Assembly (NCBI GenBank): GCA_002482845.1
Contig: DLGT01000084.1
Location: forward strand, 85,472-113,339
Source: Saprospiraceae bacterium UBA7687
GTDB taxonomy: Bacteria; Bacteroidota; Bacteroidia; Chitinophagales; Saprospiraceae
Direction of reading: 5' to 3'
Length of the DNA: 27,868 nt
Shown: positions 7,852 through 16,684 of the stretch, piece after piece
How positions within the stretch are numbered: position 1 is the first letter of the stretch
Layout of the letters: every line of letters starts with the position of its first letter
Notes under the pieces: generated by a model
Seen by the model: the letters and a program-made list of their open reading frames with translations, nothing else
Databases searched by the model: none
Told to the model about the DNA's origin: nothing
Made by a program: the position numbers and the translations under genes

Positions 7852-10320
7852 TTATTCTTCTTCGTCGATACTTTCTTCTCTACTGATCACTGTAACATCT
7901 GCAATGGATTCCTTATCTTGGATTCTTATCACTTTCACACCTTGTGTCGCTCTACCCATGACCCTGAGTGAAGAAACTGGCGTCCTAATAATAATACCAT
8001 CATGGGTTGTTATCATTAAGTCATCAAATTCACTTACCCATTTGATTGCAATTAATTGACCTGTTTTTTCGGTAATATTGATGGTTTTGACACCTTTTCC
8101 GCCTCTATTTGTGATCCTGTAATCTTCTAATGGAGAACGTTTACCATTTCCTTTTTCGGAAACCACAAATACAGAAAACTCGGGTTTTGTTGGGTCTGCA
8201 GAGATCATACCTATCACTTCATCTTTGTCAGATCCAAGTTTCATTGATTTTACACCTGCTGCGCCTCTACCCATTGGTCTTACTTTGGACTCATTAAATC
8301 TAATAGCACGACCTTCTTTATTTGCTATTATGATTTCATTAATACCAGAAGTCAGTTTTGCCTCGAGCAATGTATCACCTTCATTGATAGTGATCGCATT
8401 GATACCATTAGTACGTGGGCGAGAGAAAGCTTCTACGATTGTCTTTTTAACCATACCTTGTTTAGTACAGAAAATGATGTAGTTATTGTTGATAAACTCT
8501 TCGTCATTTAAGTTTTCAATCTTGATGTAAGCCCTAACTTTATCATCAGGTGGTATAGCAAGTAAGTTTTGAATGACTCTGCCTTGAGATGTTTTGCTTG
8601 CTTCAGGTATTTCGAATGCCCTTAACCAGAAACATCTTCCTTGCTCAGTGAATAATAACAGGTAATTGTGATTATGGGCTATAAACATTTGCTCTACAAA
8701 GTCGGCATCTCTTGTTTTTGCGCCTCTAGATCCTTTGCCACCACGACTTTGTTGTTTGAACTCATCAGTTTTTGTTCTCTTCACATATCCTAAGTGAGAG
8801 ATTGTTATGACAACTTCTTCATTAGGAATAAGGTCTTCAATACTGATCTCATCATCTGCATAAGAAATATCTGTACGACGTTTGTCACCATATTTTTCAT
8901 TGATTTCATCAAGTTCTTGTTTGATGATTTCTCTTTGAAGGGTTTCACTTGCTAGAATACTTTTGTAATATTCAATTTTAGCTAAAACTTCGTTGTACTC
9001 TTCCCTTACTTTATCAATCTCGAGACTAACCAATCTCTGAAGTCTGATCTCCAATATGGCTTTTGCCTGAATTTCACTAAATTTGAACGCTTCTATCAAA
9101 CCATCTTTAGCGTCTTCTACCGTTTTGGAGTTTCTGATGATTCTGATAACTTCATCAATATTGTCCAAGGCGATAAGTAATCCTTCTAATATGTGGGCTC
9201 TTTCTTCTGCTTTACGTAAGTCGTATTGAGTCCTACGAACAATAACTTCAAGTCTAAACTTGATATATTCTTCAATTAAATCTTTGAGATTAAGCACCTT
9301 AGGCCTACCATTGACCAAAGCGATGTTATTAATACCATAAGAAGTCTGTAAAGGTGTAAATTTATACAACTTACTCAAAACAACACTTGCCATGGCATCT
9401 CTTCTCACTTCTACTACGATACGAAGTCCTTTTCTATCTGACTCATCTCTAATATCTGTGATACCTTCTATTTTTCCATCATTGACCATTTCAGCAATCT
9501 TTGCTACAAGGCCAGCCTTATTTACTTGATAAGGGATCTCTGTGATGATGATGGTTTCCTTCCCACCTGCACTATTTTCGATACTTGCTTTACCACGTAC
9601 GATAACCTTTCCTCTACCTGTATGGAATCCTTCTTTTACACCTGCATATCCATAGATAGTACCACCTGTAGGGAAATCTGGTGCTTTAATGTATTCCATC
9701 AACTCATCGATGGTGATTTCTGGATTATCTACAGCTGCTTTTGTACCTGCTATAACTTCTGACAAATTATGTGGCAACATATTGGTAGCCATACCTACGG
9801 CAATACCTGAAGCTCCGTTGATCAAAAGTGTAGGAATTCGTGCAGGCAACACCGTTGGTTCTTCAAGAGAATCATCAAAATTCAACCTGAAATCAACCGT
9901 TTCTTTATTGATGTCTGCAAGGATTTCATCACTAATTCTAGAAAGTCTTGCCTCAGTATACCTCATTGCCGCTGGACTATCTCCGTCCATTGAGCCGAAG
10001 TTACCCTGACCATCCACAAGGGGATACCTAAGAGACCAATCCTGTGCCATACGTACCATAGCATCATAGACTGATGAATCACCATGCGGGTGATATTTAC
10101 CCAATACTTCTCCTACAATTCTTGCCGATTTTTTATGCGCTCTACCATATGCTAGTCCAAGGTCTGACATCCCATAAAGTACCCGTCTATGTACCGGTTT
10201 CAACCCATCTCTAACATCAGGGAGTGCCCTTGAAATGATGACTGACATAGAATAATCTATGTAGGATGATTTCATTTCGTCCTCGATATTTATCGGGATA
10301 ATTCGTTGATCATTAGCCAT
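7852..10320 (-). CDS. gyrA: DNA gyrase subunit A
   Basis: GyrA is the DNA breakage-rejoining subunit of gyrase, which adds negative supercoils with ATP. The 822 residues comprise the winged-helix/tower domain and the C-terminal beta-pinwheel. Catalytic Tyr121 lies in AMRYTEARLS (E. coli Tyr122). The quinolone region reads HPHGDSSVYD, so Ser82 and Asp86 match the sensitive E. coli residues Ser83 and Asp87. The C-terminal domain carries a GyrA-box variant QSRGGKG at 524-530, and later GRGAAGVKSM, NRGGKGVKTI and GRATQGVKVI repeats mark pinwheel blades. The GyrA box argues for gyrase over topoisomerase IV ParC. The acidic tail (REESIDEEE) is common for GyrA. It is divergent from the surface-protein gene and followed by its own terminator. 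Confidence 0.97.
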   Translation of the reverse strand: MANDQRIIPINIEDEMKSSYIDYSMSVIISRALPDVRDGLKPVHRRVLYGMSDLGLAYGRAHKKSARIVGEVLGKYHPHGDSSVYDAMVRMAQDWSLRYPLVDGQGNFGSMDGDSPAAMRYTEARLSRISDEILADINKETVDFRLNFDDSLEEPTVLPARIPTLLINGASGIAVGMATNMLPHNLSEVIAGTKAAVDNPEITIDELMEYIKAPDFPTGGTIYGYAGVKEGFHTGRGKVIVRGKASIENSAGGKETIIITEIPYQVNKAGLVAKIAEMVNDGKIEGITDIRDESDRKGLRIVVEVRRDAMASVVLSKLYKFTPLQTSYGINNIALVNGRPKVLNLKDLIEEYIKFRLEVIVRRTQYDLRKAEERAHILEGLLIALDNIDEVIRIIRNSKTVEDAKDGLIEAFKFSEIQAKAILEIRLQRLVSLEIDKVREEYNEVLAKIEYYKSILASETLQREIIKQELDEINEKYGDKRRTDISYADDEISIEDLIPNEEVVITISHLGYVKRTKTDEFKQQSRGGKGSRGAKTRDADFVEQMFIAHNHNYLLLFTEQGRCFWLRAFEIPEASKTSQGRVIQNLLAIPPDDKVRAYIKIENLNDEEFINNNYIIFCTKQGMVKKTIVEAFSRPRTNGINAITINEGDTLLEAKLTSGINEIIIANKEGRAIRFNESKVRPMGRGAAGVKSMKLGSDKDEVIGMISADPTKPEFSVFVVSEKGNGKRSPLEDYRITNRGGKGVKTINITEKTGQLIAIKWVSEFDDLMITTHDGIIIRTPVSSLRVMGRATQGVKVIRIQDKESIADVTVISREESIDEEE

Positions 10321-10356
10321 TTACGTATTTAATATTATATTTTTAAAAACAATGTG

Positions 10357-10364
10357 CAAAAATA
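10357..10364 (-). promoter_or_regulatory. Putative gyrA promoter -7 box (TATTTTTG)
   Basis: A TAnnTTTG match on the minus strand lies 36 nt before the gyrA ATG. The -33 element is unclear. Confidence 0.45.
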
Positions 10365-10431
10365 CGAAAAATATCATAAAAATCATAATGTATCAACAGC
10401 TAATTTGTTTGTTTTAAATAAATTTTAAGCT

Positions 10432-10465
10432 TTGTCATCAGTGTCCTTTAAAATACTTAATTTTG
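10432..10465 (+). promoter_or_regulatory. Putative promoter of the surface-protein gene (TTG-N23-TAATTTTG)
   Basis: TTG at 10432-10434 and TAATTTTG at 10458-10465 are 23 nt apart, within the Bacteroidota range. The -7 box ends 18 nt before the ATG at 10484. It sits about 70 nt from the oppositely oriented gyrA box. Confidence 0.55.
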
Positions 10466-10483
10466 ACATCTAAACAATGGTGT

Positions 10484-13400
10484 ATGTACATTAATTTAAC
10501 AAAAATCTTGTTTTTCATTTACCTAGGACTATATCATAATATCGCTCCTTTATCTAGTCAATCTTGCAAACAACCATTTTTCAATTCATTTAATACGCAA
10601 ACTACAACATCCATTAACGTCAGGTGGGCAGATACTAATACATCACCACTTGGCTGGGAATTAGAACTCGTAGAACGTGGCGAAACTCGGACATCTCAAC
10701 CTACAACGTCATTAATCACTTCTAAACAATATATCCTTGAAAATTTAAAACCTGCAACCTCTTATGAAGTCTATGTACGAACAGTGTGTAATGAAACAAA
10801 CAAAAGTGTGTGGACTGGACCTGCAATATTCACCACCGTATTTACAAATCCAACTCCCTGCCCTACCAATCTTCCGATAAAGGATAATGGAACTGAAACT
10901 TTTTTTATTGATATAAATGAAGCAGGACTTTTAGGTCAAGATATCTTTATAGAATCCGTAGATATGATTCTCGAACATGGCTGGCCTGCTGATTTAAAAA
11001 TTGGACTAGAATCACCATCTGGAGATATGATTACGTTATCAAATCATAATGGAACCATTACTAATAACTTTGGTGACACACAGGACCTCACTTGTGTAAA
11101 CGTGACTTCATTCAATCAGAATGCTTGTGAGAAAATAAAAGATAGTCGACCACCATTTATCGGATCCTTTATTCCTGATGAGAAAATCAGTGGCTTAGGT
11201 AATGGGACACAATCACAAGGGAGATGGAAATTAGTTTTTTTTGACAGAGCTTTGAAAGATGCTGGTAACCTTAAATATTTTGAGATAAAGTTTAACAGAG
11301 AAAAATGCGTCGTTCCAGAAAATTTTGTGGTAAAAAACATCGGTAATAATAGTGCCATGGTTGATTGGGATAGCTACGGTTCTTGTACAACTGTGATATT
11401 TAATCTTAGTAGAGATGGTGTTAAAATTAATGAATTGACCATAAATTGCAAAGAACAAAACCTATCTTTAAAAATATTGAGAGACTTACTACCAAACACA
11501 GATTACGAACTTACCATAGAAGCAAGATGCTCAAATTCCAATTCTATCGAAAGTTGTAAACTTTTCTTCACCACAACTTGCGAATCTATTACACTTAGAG
11601 AATCATTCGATTCTTATAGTAAATGTGTAGAAGGTTGTGCTGTAGCATGTGATTTTAATGCGCCAATTTGGTTTAATGCCAAAGAAGAAAGTAGTCAAGA
11701 CTGGATCGTATGGAATGGAAAAACTGATACTGAAAACACCGGTCCTACCACAGATATCTCAGGAATTGGAAAATATTTATATGTCGAAAATAACCCTATT
11801 CTTTGCGGTGAAAAGAACAATGTCGAGCTTATATCAAGATGTATAGACATTAAAAGTAATGCTTCAGGTTGTGACATGTCATTTTATTACCATATGTATG
11901 GAATTGATATACAATCATTAGTTCTTGAATTAAGTATAGACAACCGTAGTACGTGGACACCATTAATAACACTAACAGGAAATCAGAGCGACAAGTGGAA
12001 AAGAGAAACCTTATCATTAGCGCCTTATGATGGTATGACTGGGATTTTTAGATTTGTGGGTACTTCTGGTGAAGGTCCAATAGCAGATATAGCTATAGAT
12101 CAAATTGAATTTTATAAATCCACACTGTCAAATGGTCTTAAAAGATTCTATGTAGATAATGATGATGATGGTTATGGTATTGAAAATGAGTTTATAGATA
12201 TCTGTAGTAGTGAGCTTCCTCAAGGTTATGCATCAATATCAGGAGATTGTGATGACGAAAACCCGTCTATCAACCCAAGCATTTCAGAAATACAATGCAA
12301 TGGTATAGACGAAAATTGCAATGGGAATGAAGATGATTCTGCAGACGTTAATCCAATCCTGTATACTTCTAGTATAATTGATGCTAGTTGTAATGGTAGC
12401 TTTGATGGTTCTATTTCGCTTAATATTTCTGGTGGCACAGGGCCCTATACAGTTACTTGGCCAGATCAAAACCAAACTGGTAACATTATTAGTAACATCA
12501 AAGAAGGATTTTATTATGCTGAAATAATGGATATTGGAGGTTGTTTAAAGAAAACAGACTTTCTTAATGTAAAGGCTTTAAATAGCTTAAATATTGTCAT
12601 TTCAGAAATAGCAAACACAACTTGTCAAGGTATAAACGACGGAATAATTACCATAGAACATAATATCAATAATCCACCATACACATATCTATGGTCTAAT
12701 GAAGCGCTTACAAAAAATGTTATGAACCTAAAAGCAGGTGAGTATTCAGTGACCGTAACGGATGCCAATTTATGTACGGCGAGTATCTCAAAAATAATTG
12801 TCAATGATACACCGTCATTACTTTCAGGTATTGAATCTATAAAACACCCTACCTGTCATGGCATGCAAAATGGGTTTATATCTGCAATTGTGCAAAATGG
12901 CAGTGGAAACTATAGGTTTCAATGGAATACTGGAGATACCACAAGACTAATCACAAACCTTCCTGCTGGGGATTATTCATTAACTGTCTATGATCAGAAT
13001 GGATGTGAGTCATTTTTAGCGACTAAACTTGTGGCACCTGATTCAATAAAAGTTGTACCAGTAAGTATTGAAGATGTCAGATGTTTTGGGGAATCAAATG
13101 GCTCCATAAAAACTAATTCTACTGGCGGAACGCCACCATACACATACTTATGGACAGGAATCAGAACAACTGATGACATATTTAATCTTGCTGCAGGTAA
13201 GTATACTCTTACGGTTACAGATGCTTTAGGGTGTAGGTCTATTCCGTTAGATGTAGATGTCAAACAACCAGAACTATTTGAAATAAGTATAGATAGTATT
13301 CATCCATCGATGTGTAGGCTAGGAAAAAATGGATATGTTTCGCTTATTACGAAGGGCGGTACTGAGCAATATAGTTACGCTTGGAGCCATTCTGATATAT

Positions 13401-14467
13401 CTATTGATACTTTTTCAGATCTTATTTCAGGCAACTATAATGTGACAGCATATGATATTTTTGGATGTAAATCTTCTATCCCAATTATATTTATACCGTT
13501 TAATAATGTTCCTATTTTGTCGGAACTAAACATTATTAAAGAAAATAACTGTTCCGAAGACAGAATTGGATCGATTGTTTCCAATGTAATAAATGGTAAG
13601 TTACCTTTTGATTTTAACTGGAGTCATGGGGTACAATATATTAAAAACACCATTGTTGATACAGTTACTCAGTTACCCAGTGGTAACTATATGCTTACCA
13701 TCACAGATGCTGAAGGATGTGTAGGAGTCTCACCAACCGTAACGATAAAAGAAATAAAGCCCATAACGTATCAAATTTCTGATGTGGTAGAAAATATTTG
13801 TAACACTGATTCAAATGCTGTCATTAGTATTAAAGTTAATGGAGGAACAGGACAATATAATGTTGCATGGAATGTAGGTGAAGGAGAAACTATTAATCAT
13901 CTTGCTAATGGATTGTACCTTGCGACCATAACAGATGAAAATAATTGCCAAAAAATCACAGAATCCATCCAAATATCGTCTACTTCAGATATTAAGGTAG
14001 AAGGTCAAGTAAAACACGATATTGATAATAATGGAATAGGAGAAATATGTCTTGATATTTTTGGAGCAATCGAACCTTTAGAGATTATTTGGGAAGGAAA
14101 AGCTGAAAAAACGCCATGTATATCAGGATTAACTTCTGGCAATTATGTCGCACAAATTATTGATGCCTTAGGTTGTATATTAACTACTTCATTTGATGTA
14201 CAAAATACTTCTTCCACTGAAGAATCCAACATATCGCCAACCTACATCTACCCAAACCCTACCAGTGGTTACATTTCTATACATGATAAAAGTGAAATAA
14301 GAGAAATCAAAGTTTTATCGTTAAATGGAGATAAAATAAAAACAATTATGCCAAACAAATCAAATGAAATACAAATTCTTGATATAACTAATTTAGCTTC
14401 AGGAATATATTACTTAAAAATTATTTTTGAAAGTAGCACGTCCATGCACAAAGTCATTAAACTGTAA
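10484..14467 (+). CDS. Large T9SS-exported multidomain surface protein with SprB-type repeats
   Basis: This 1327-residue protein begins with a signal peptide (MYINLTKILFFIYLGLY, cleavage near residue 26). An in-frame TTG at 10463 overlaps the -7 box and is rejected. Domains, by approximate residue: fibronectin III 27-116; proprotein-convertase P-domain 125-270; second fibronectin III 274-364; MAM-like jelly roll 366-546 (DWIVWNGKT...TGPTTDISG, GKYLYVEN); a Cys/Asp-rich MopE-like metal-binding motif 552-620 (YVDNDDDGYG, GDCDDENPSINP, CNGIDENCNG); about eight SprB-type repeats 626-1241; and a T9SS type A sorting domain 1252-1327 (YPNPTSG, LASGIYYLKI, KVIKL). No protease or glycosidase domain is visible, although P-domains usually accompany subtilases. 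It is most likely a cell-surface adhesin or gliding-related protein, passing the inner membrane by Sec and the outer membrane by T9SS. It converges on the PorE-like gene with 40 nt between. Confidence 0.9.
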   Translation: MYINLTKILFFIYLGLYHNIAPLSSQSCKQPFFNSFNTQTTTSINVRWADTNTSPLGWELELVERGETRTSQPTTSLITSKQYILENLKPATSYEVYVRTVCNETNKSVWTGPAIFTTVFTNPTPCPTNLPIKDNGTETFFIDINEAGLLGQDIFIESVDMILEHGWPADLKIGLESPSGDMITLSNHNGTITNNFGDTQDLTCVNVTSFNQNACEKIKDSRPPFIGSFIPDEKISGLGNGTQSQGRWKLVFFDRALKDAGNLKYFEIKFNREKCVVPENFVVKNIGNNSAMVDWDSYGSCTTVIFNLSRDGVKINELTINCKEQNLSLKILRDLLPNTDYELTIEARCSNSNSIESCKLFFTTTCESITLRESFDSYSKCVEGCAVACDFNAPIWFNAKEESSQDWIVWNGKTDTENTGPTTDISGIGKYLYVENNPILCGEKNNVELISRCIDIKSNASGCDMSFYYHMYGIDIQSLVLELSIDNRSTWTPLITLTGNQSDKWKRETLSLAPYDGMTGIFRFVGTSGEGPIADIAIDQIEFYKSTLSNGLKRFYVDNDDDGYGIENEFIDICSSELPQGYASISGDCDDENPSINPSISEIQCNGIDENCNGNEDDSADVNPILYTSSIIDASCNGSFDGSISLNISGGTGPYTVTWPDQNQTGNIISNIKEGFYYAEIMDIGGCLKKTDFLNVKALNSLNIVISEIANTTCQGINDGIITIEHNINNPPYTYLWSNEALTKNVMNLKAGEYSVTVTDANLCTASISKIIVNDTPSLLSGIESIKHPTCHGMQNGFISAIVQNGSGNYRFQWNTGDTTRLITNLPAGDYSLTVYDQNGCESFLATKLVAPDSIKVVPVSIEDVRCFGESNGSIKTNSTGGTPPYTYLWTGIRTTDDIFNLAAGKYTLTVTDALGCRSIPLDVDVKQPELFEISIDSIHPSMCRLGKNGYVSLITKGGTEQYSYAWSHSDISIDTFSDLISGNYNVTAYDIFGCKSSIPIIFIPFNNVPILSELNIIKENNCSEDRIGSIVSNVINGKLPFDFNWSHGVQYIKNTIVDTVTQLPSGNYMLTITDAEGCVGVSPTVTIKEIKPITYQISDVVENICNTDSNAVISIKVNGGTGQYNVAWNVGEGETINHLANGLYLATITDENNCQKITESIQISSTSDIKVEGQVKHDIDNNGIGEICLDIFGAIEPLEIIWEGKAEKTPCISGLTSGNYVAQIIDALGCILTTSFDVQNTSSTEESNISPTYIYPNPTSGYISIHDKSEIREIKVLSLNGDKIKTIMPNKSNEIQILDITNLASGIYYLKIIFESSTSMHKVIKL
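12364..14205 (+). repeat. Eight SprB-type protein repeats in the surface-protein gene
   Basis: Units of about 75-83 residues share a pattern: a Cys near the start (ASCNG, TTCQG, PTCHG, VRCFG, SMCRL, NNCSE, NICNT), G-G/Y-x-Y-x-W in the middle, and L-x-x-G-x-Y-x-V/L-T-x-x-D-x-x-G/N-C at the end. Units start near 12382, 12617, 12848, 13073, 13303, 13543, 13793 and 14000. The eighth lacks the first Cys and is the most degenerate. At DNA level the copies have diverged, so this is an old expansion. Confidence 0.85.
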
Positions 14468-14507
14468 ACCTAAATTTATATGTTTTAATAAAATTAGAAA
14501 CCAGCAT

Positions 14508-16493
14508 TTATCTCTTTACTATCTTAAATGTAGTCCTCCGATTTGTTTGATGTTGTTCTTCTGTACAAGATTCACATAGACAATTATCTATGAGCAATGA
14601 CTCTCCATATCCTTTAGGGTTTAACCGTGATGAAGATATAGATTTAGAGATAAGGTAATCTACTACAGATTGTGCTCTTTTTTGAGAAAGTTCCTCGTTA
14701 TATTCTTCTGTGCCACGACAATCAGTATGACTAGAAAGCTGAATATTAATTTGCGGATTATCTATAAGGATTTTTACTAAGGCATCAAGTGTGGGCTTGG
14801 CTTCATCTTTAATATCCCACTTATCGTAATCATAATAAATGTTTTCAAGGTTAATTTCTTTATCCGCATAAATTTTATCCAAGATTAATTCAGTATTAAT
14901 AGTCAATGTATTTTCATTAGTAGGAAATACTAAATTCTTTGTACTAATTTCTTTAGTTGCATTCAAATAATCTAGTTTAGCACCAATTATCTTGAGTGAC
15001 TTATCTTTTGGTATTTCTGTAAAATAAAAACCATTGTTATCAGTGTATCCTTCTACAACTTTTTTATCGTTTTCATCTATAATTTTTATAAACACATCAT
15101 TAAGAGATTTTTTCCCAATTACCTTACTATTTGGATTATCATTTTCTTCAAATACGTTATTGAAGGTTTTTACAGTAACATATACAATTTGATTTACTGG
15201 TTTTGTTTCTTTTATTGTAGTGGTATCGATTTGTGGGGCCATTTTCTTGAACCTATAGATATCATCTTTACCATTACCAACCCTTGATGACGAAAAAAAT
15301 CCTTGCTGCGTAACGTTTTTGACAGTTTTGGCTGAATAGTCAACAATAAATGAAAAATCATCTCCACCAGAATTGATCGGATATCCCATGTTAATTGGAA
15401 TAGACCATGATCCATCTGCTTTCAAAAATGTCTTAAAAATGTCAAAACCTCCAAGTCCAGGTAGAAAATCTGATGAAAAGTATAATGTATCTTTATCGCC
15501 TGTTGGAAACTTTTCATTTCCTTGGGTATTAATGCTTGTTGGAAGTTTTTCAGGAGTTGACCAATTTCCATCTGAAAAAAGTTGGGAATAATATAAATCA
15601 AGCGTTCCTCCTACTTCGTTTTGATCACTAGAAAACACTAAAATACTATCGTTTTCTATCAATGTAGGTTGACCGTACTTAATTTTATCTTGAATAAAAG
15701 GCAAAACTTCTGGTTCACTCCAAAAACCATCAACTAGATCAGAACGCATCAACTTTGGATATTCATCACCTGAAGTTAAGGAGAAGACACGAGTAAAATA
15801 CAACGTTGCGCCATCATTTGTAAACCAAGCCGTCCCTTCATTTGCATTTGTATTAATAGCTGAATCAAATTTTCTAATTTCAGAACCATTTTTTCTTATT
15901 TGGTAAAGATCACTAAACTTCTCCCCTGTCCAATTATAAGTTCCATTTCCAGTCGATTCAGATTTTTCTGAAGTAAAAACCAAAAAATCCCTATCAAATA
16001 TGACAGGGGCATAATCTGACACTGGTGAATTTTCAAAGATCTTTTCTATTTGATAATCAGATTTTTTTTGTTTGGCCGCAAATGCTTGATCACATAATAG
16101 AGCTTCTCTGTTATTTTCTTGAATTCGACCAGTTTGTTGTCCTATTTTTCGATACAAATCTCCTGCTTCTTGGTATTTTTCCATCAACTTGTACGTTGAT
16201 GCTAAATTGCCTAGGGCTTCCGTCCCATAATTTAAATCTACTGCCATCTTAAACCAATTGGCTGCTTCTTGATATTCTAGAACTTGGATATTTGATTTAC
16301 CTAATAAAAATGCTTTGCGTGCTTTTAATTGCTCATTTTTTGTCTCTTCTATTTCATCCTGTAGTAAATTGATAGCGATTGCAAATTGTTTTCTTTCAAA
16401 AGCTGACTCACCATCCTTTATCTTTTGATTAAAGGAACAAGAAAACAGACCACAAATCGTCAGTAATAATATAGAATAACGGATCAAGGCCAT
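14508..16493 (-). CDS. PorE-like outer-membrane lipoprotein (TPR, beta-propeller, CRD, OmpA-like)
   Basis: This 661-residue protein starts with a lipoprotein signal, LFSC, with Cys19 as the probable lipidated residue. It continues with TPR-like helices (about 20-140), PD40-type propeller strands (about 155-425; DRDFLVFTSEKSES, NDGATLYFTRVF, NDSILVFSSDQNE, GDKDTLYFSSDF), a carboxypeptidase-regulatory-like beta domain (about 430-540; GYTDNNGFYFTEIPKD) and an OmpA peptidoglycan-binding domain (about 545-661) with Asp591 and Arg606 at the diaminopimelate-binding positions. This order is that of PorE (PG1058), a T9SS-associated lipoprotein of Porphyromonas gingivalis. Paralogues with the same layout are common in Bacteroidota, so true orthology is unproven and I give no symbol. 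No PorP/SprF gene is next to it. It lies downstream of secDF behind a strong terminator; only a poor promoter match (TGTATTTG at 16573-16580, minus) is seen. Confidence 0.85.
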   Translation of the reverse strand: MALIRYSILLLTICGLFSCSFNQKIKDGESAFERKQFAIAINLLQDEIEETKNEQLKARKAFLLGKSNIQVLEYQEAANWFKMAVDLNYGTEALGNLASTYKLMEKYQEAGDLYRKIGQQTGRIQENNREALLCDQAFAAKQKKSDYQIEKIFENSPVSDYAPVIFDRDFLVFTSEKSESTGNGTYNWTGEKFSDLYQIRKNGSEIRKFDSAINTNANEGTAWFTNDGATLYFTRVFSLTSGDEYPKLMRSDLVDGFWSEPEVLPFIQDKIKYGQPTLIENDSILVFSSDQNEVGGTLDLYYSQLFSDGNWSTPEKLPTSINTQGNEKFPTGDKDTLYFSSDFLPGLGGFDIFKTFLKADGSWSIPINMGYPINSGGDDFSFIVDYSAKTVKNVTQQGFFSSSRVGNGKDDIYRFKKMAPQIDTTTIKETKPVNQIVYVTVKTFNNVFEENDNPNSKVIGKKSLNDVFIKIIDENDKKVVEGYTDNNGFYFTEIPKDKSLKIIGAKLDYLNATKEISTKNLVFPTNENTLTINTELILDKIYADKEINLENIYYDYDKWDIKDEAKPTLDALVKILIDNPQINIQLSSHTDCRGTEEYNEELSQKRAQSVVDYLISKSISSSRLNPKGYGESLLIDNCLCESCTEEQHQTNRRTTFKIVKR

Positions 16494-16623
16494 AATGTCA
16501 TTTTATTTAGTTTGTCTATGCTCACATTTTAAATCTTCACTTGAATCAGATAGATGGAAAGTATGCGTGAATCAAATACATGTTATATAATTCATTTTTC
16601 ATATCAAATGTTGTATATAAATC

Positions 16624-16661
16624 AAAAAGGGACTTAAATTTTTCAACTTAAGTCCCTTTTT
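16624..16661 (-). terminator. Strong terminator of secDF
   Basis: A perfect 14-bp stem (16624-16637 with 16648-16661; core AAGGGACTTAA) has a 10-nt loop and a U5 tail on the minus strand. It begins 23 nt past the secDF stop and separates it from the PorE-like gene. Confidence 0.9.
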
Positions 16662-16684
16662 TGTATTTTCAGTACTACCAAAAA

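Noticed and set aside
9526..10009. Open frames on the plus strand across gyrA (also across pnp, secDF and the PorE-like gene)
   Set aside because: They are antisense shadows of well-supported genes and show no domain pattern or promoter.
10075..10090. Possible quinolone-resistance change in gyrA
   Set aside because: Ser82 and Asp86 are the usual sensitive residues.
10463..10483. TTG start extending the surface protein
   Set aside because: It overlaps the TAATTTTG box, and ATG 10484 gives a clean signal peptide.
12364..14205. CRISPR-like or tandem DNA repeat
   Set aside because: Repetition is at protein level only (SprB-type units of 75-83 residues); the DNA copies have diverged and there are no spacers.
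14468..14507. Terminator between the surface protein and PorE-like genes
   Set aside because: Only short AT pairings are present, with no stable stem or clear T tract.
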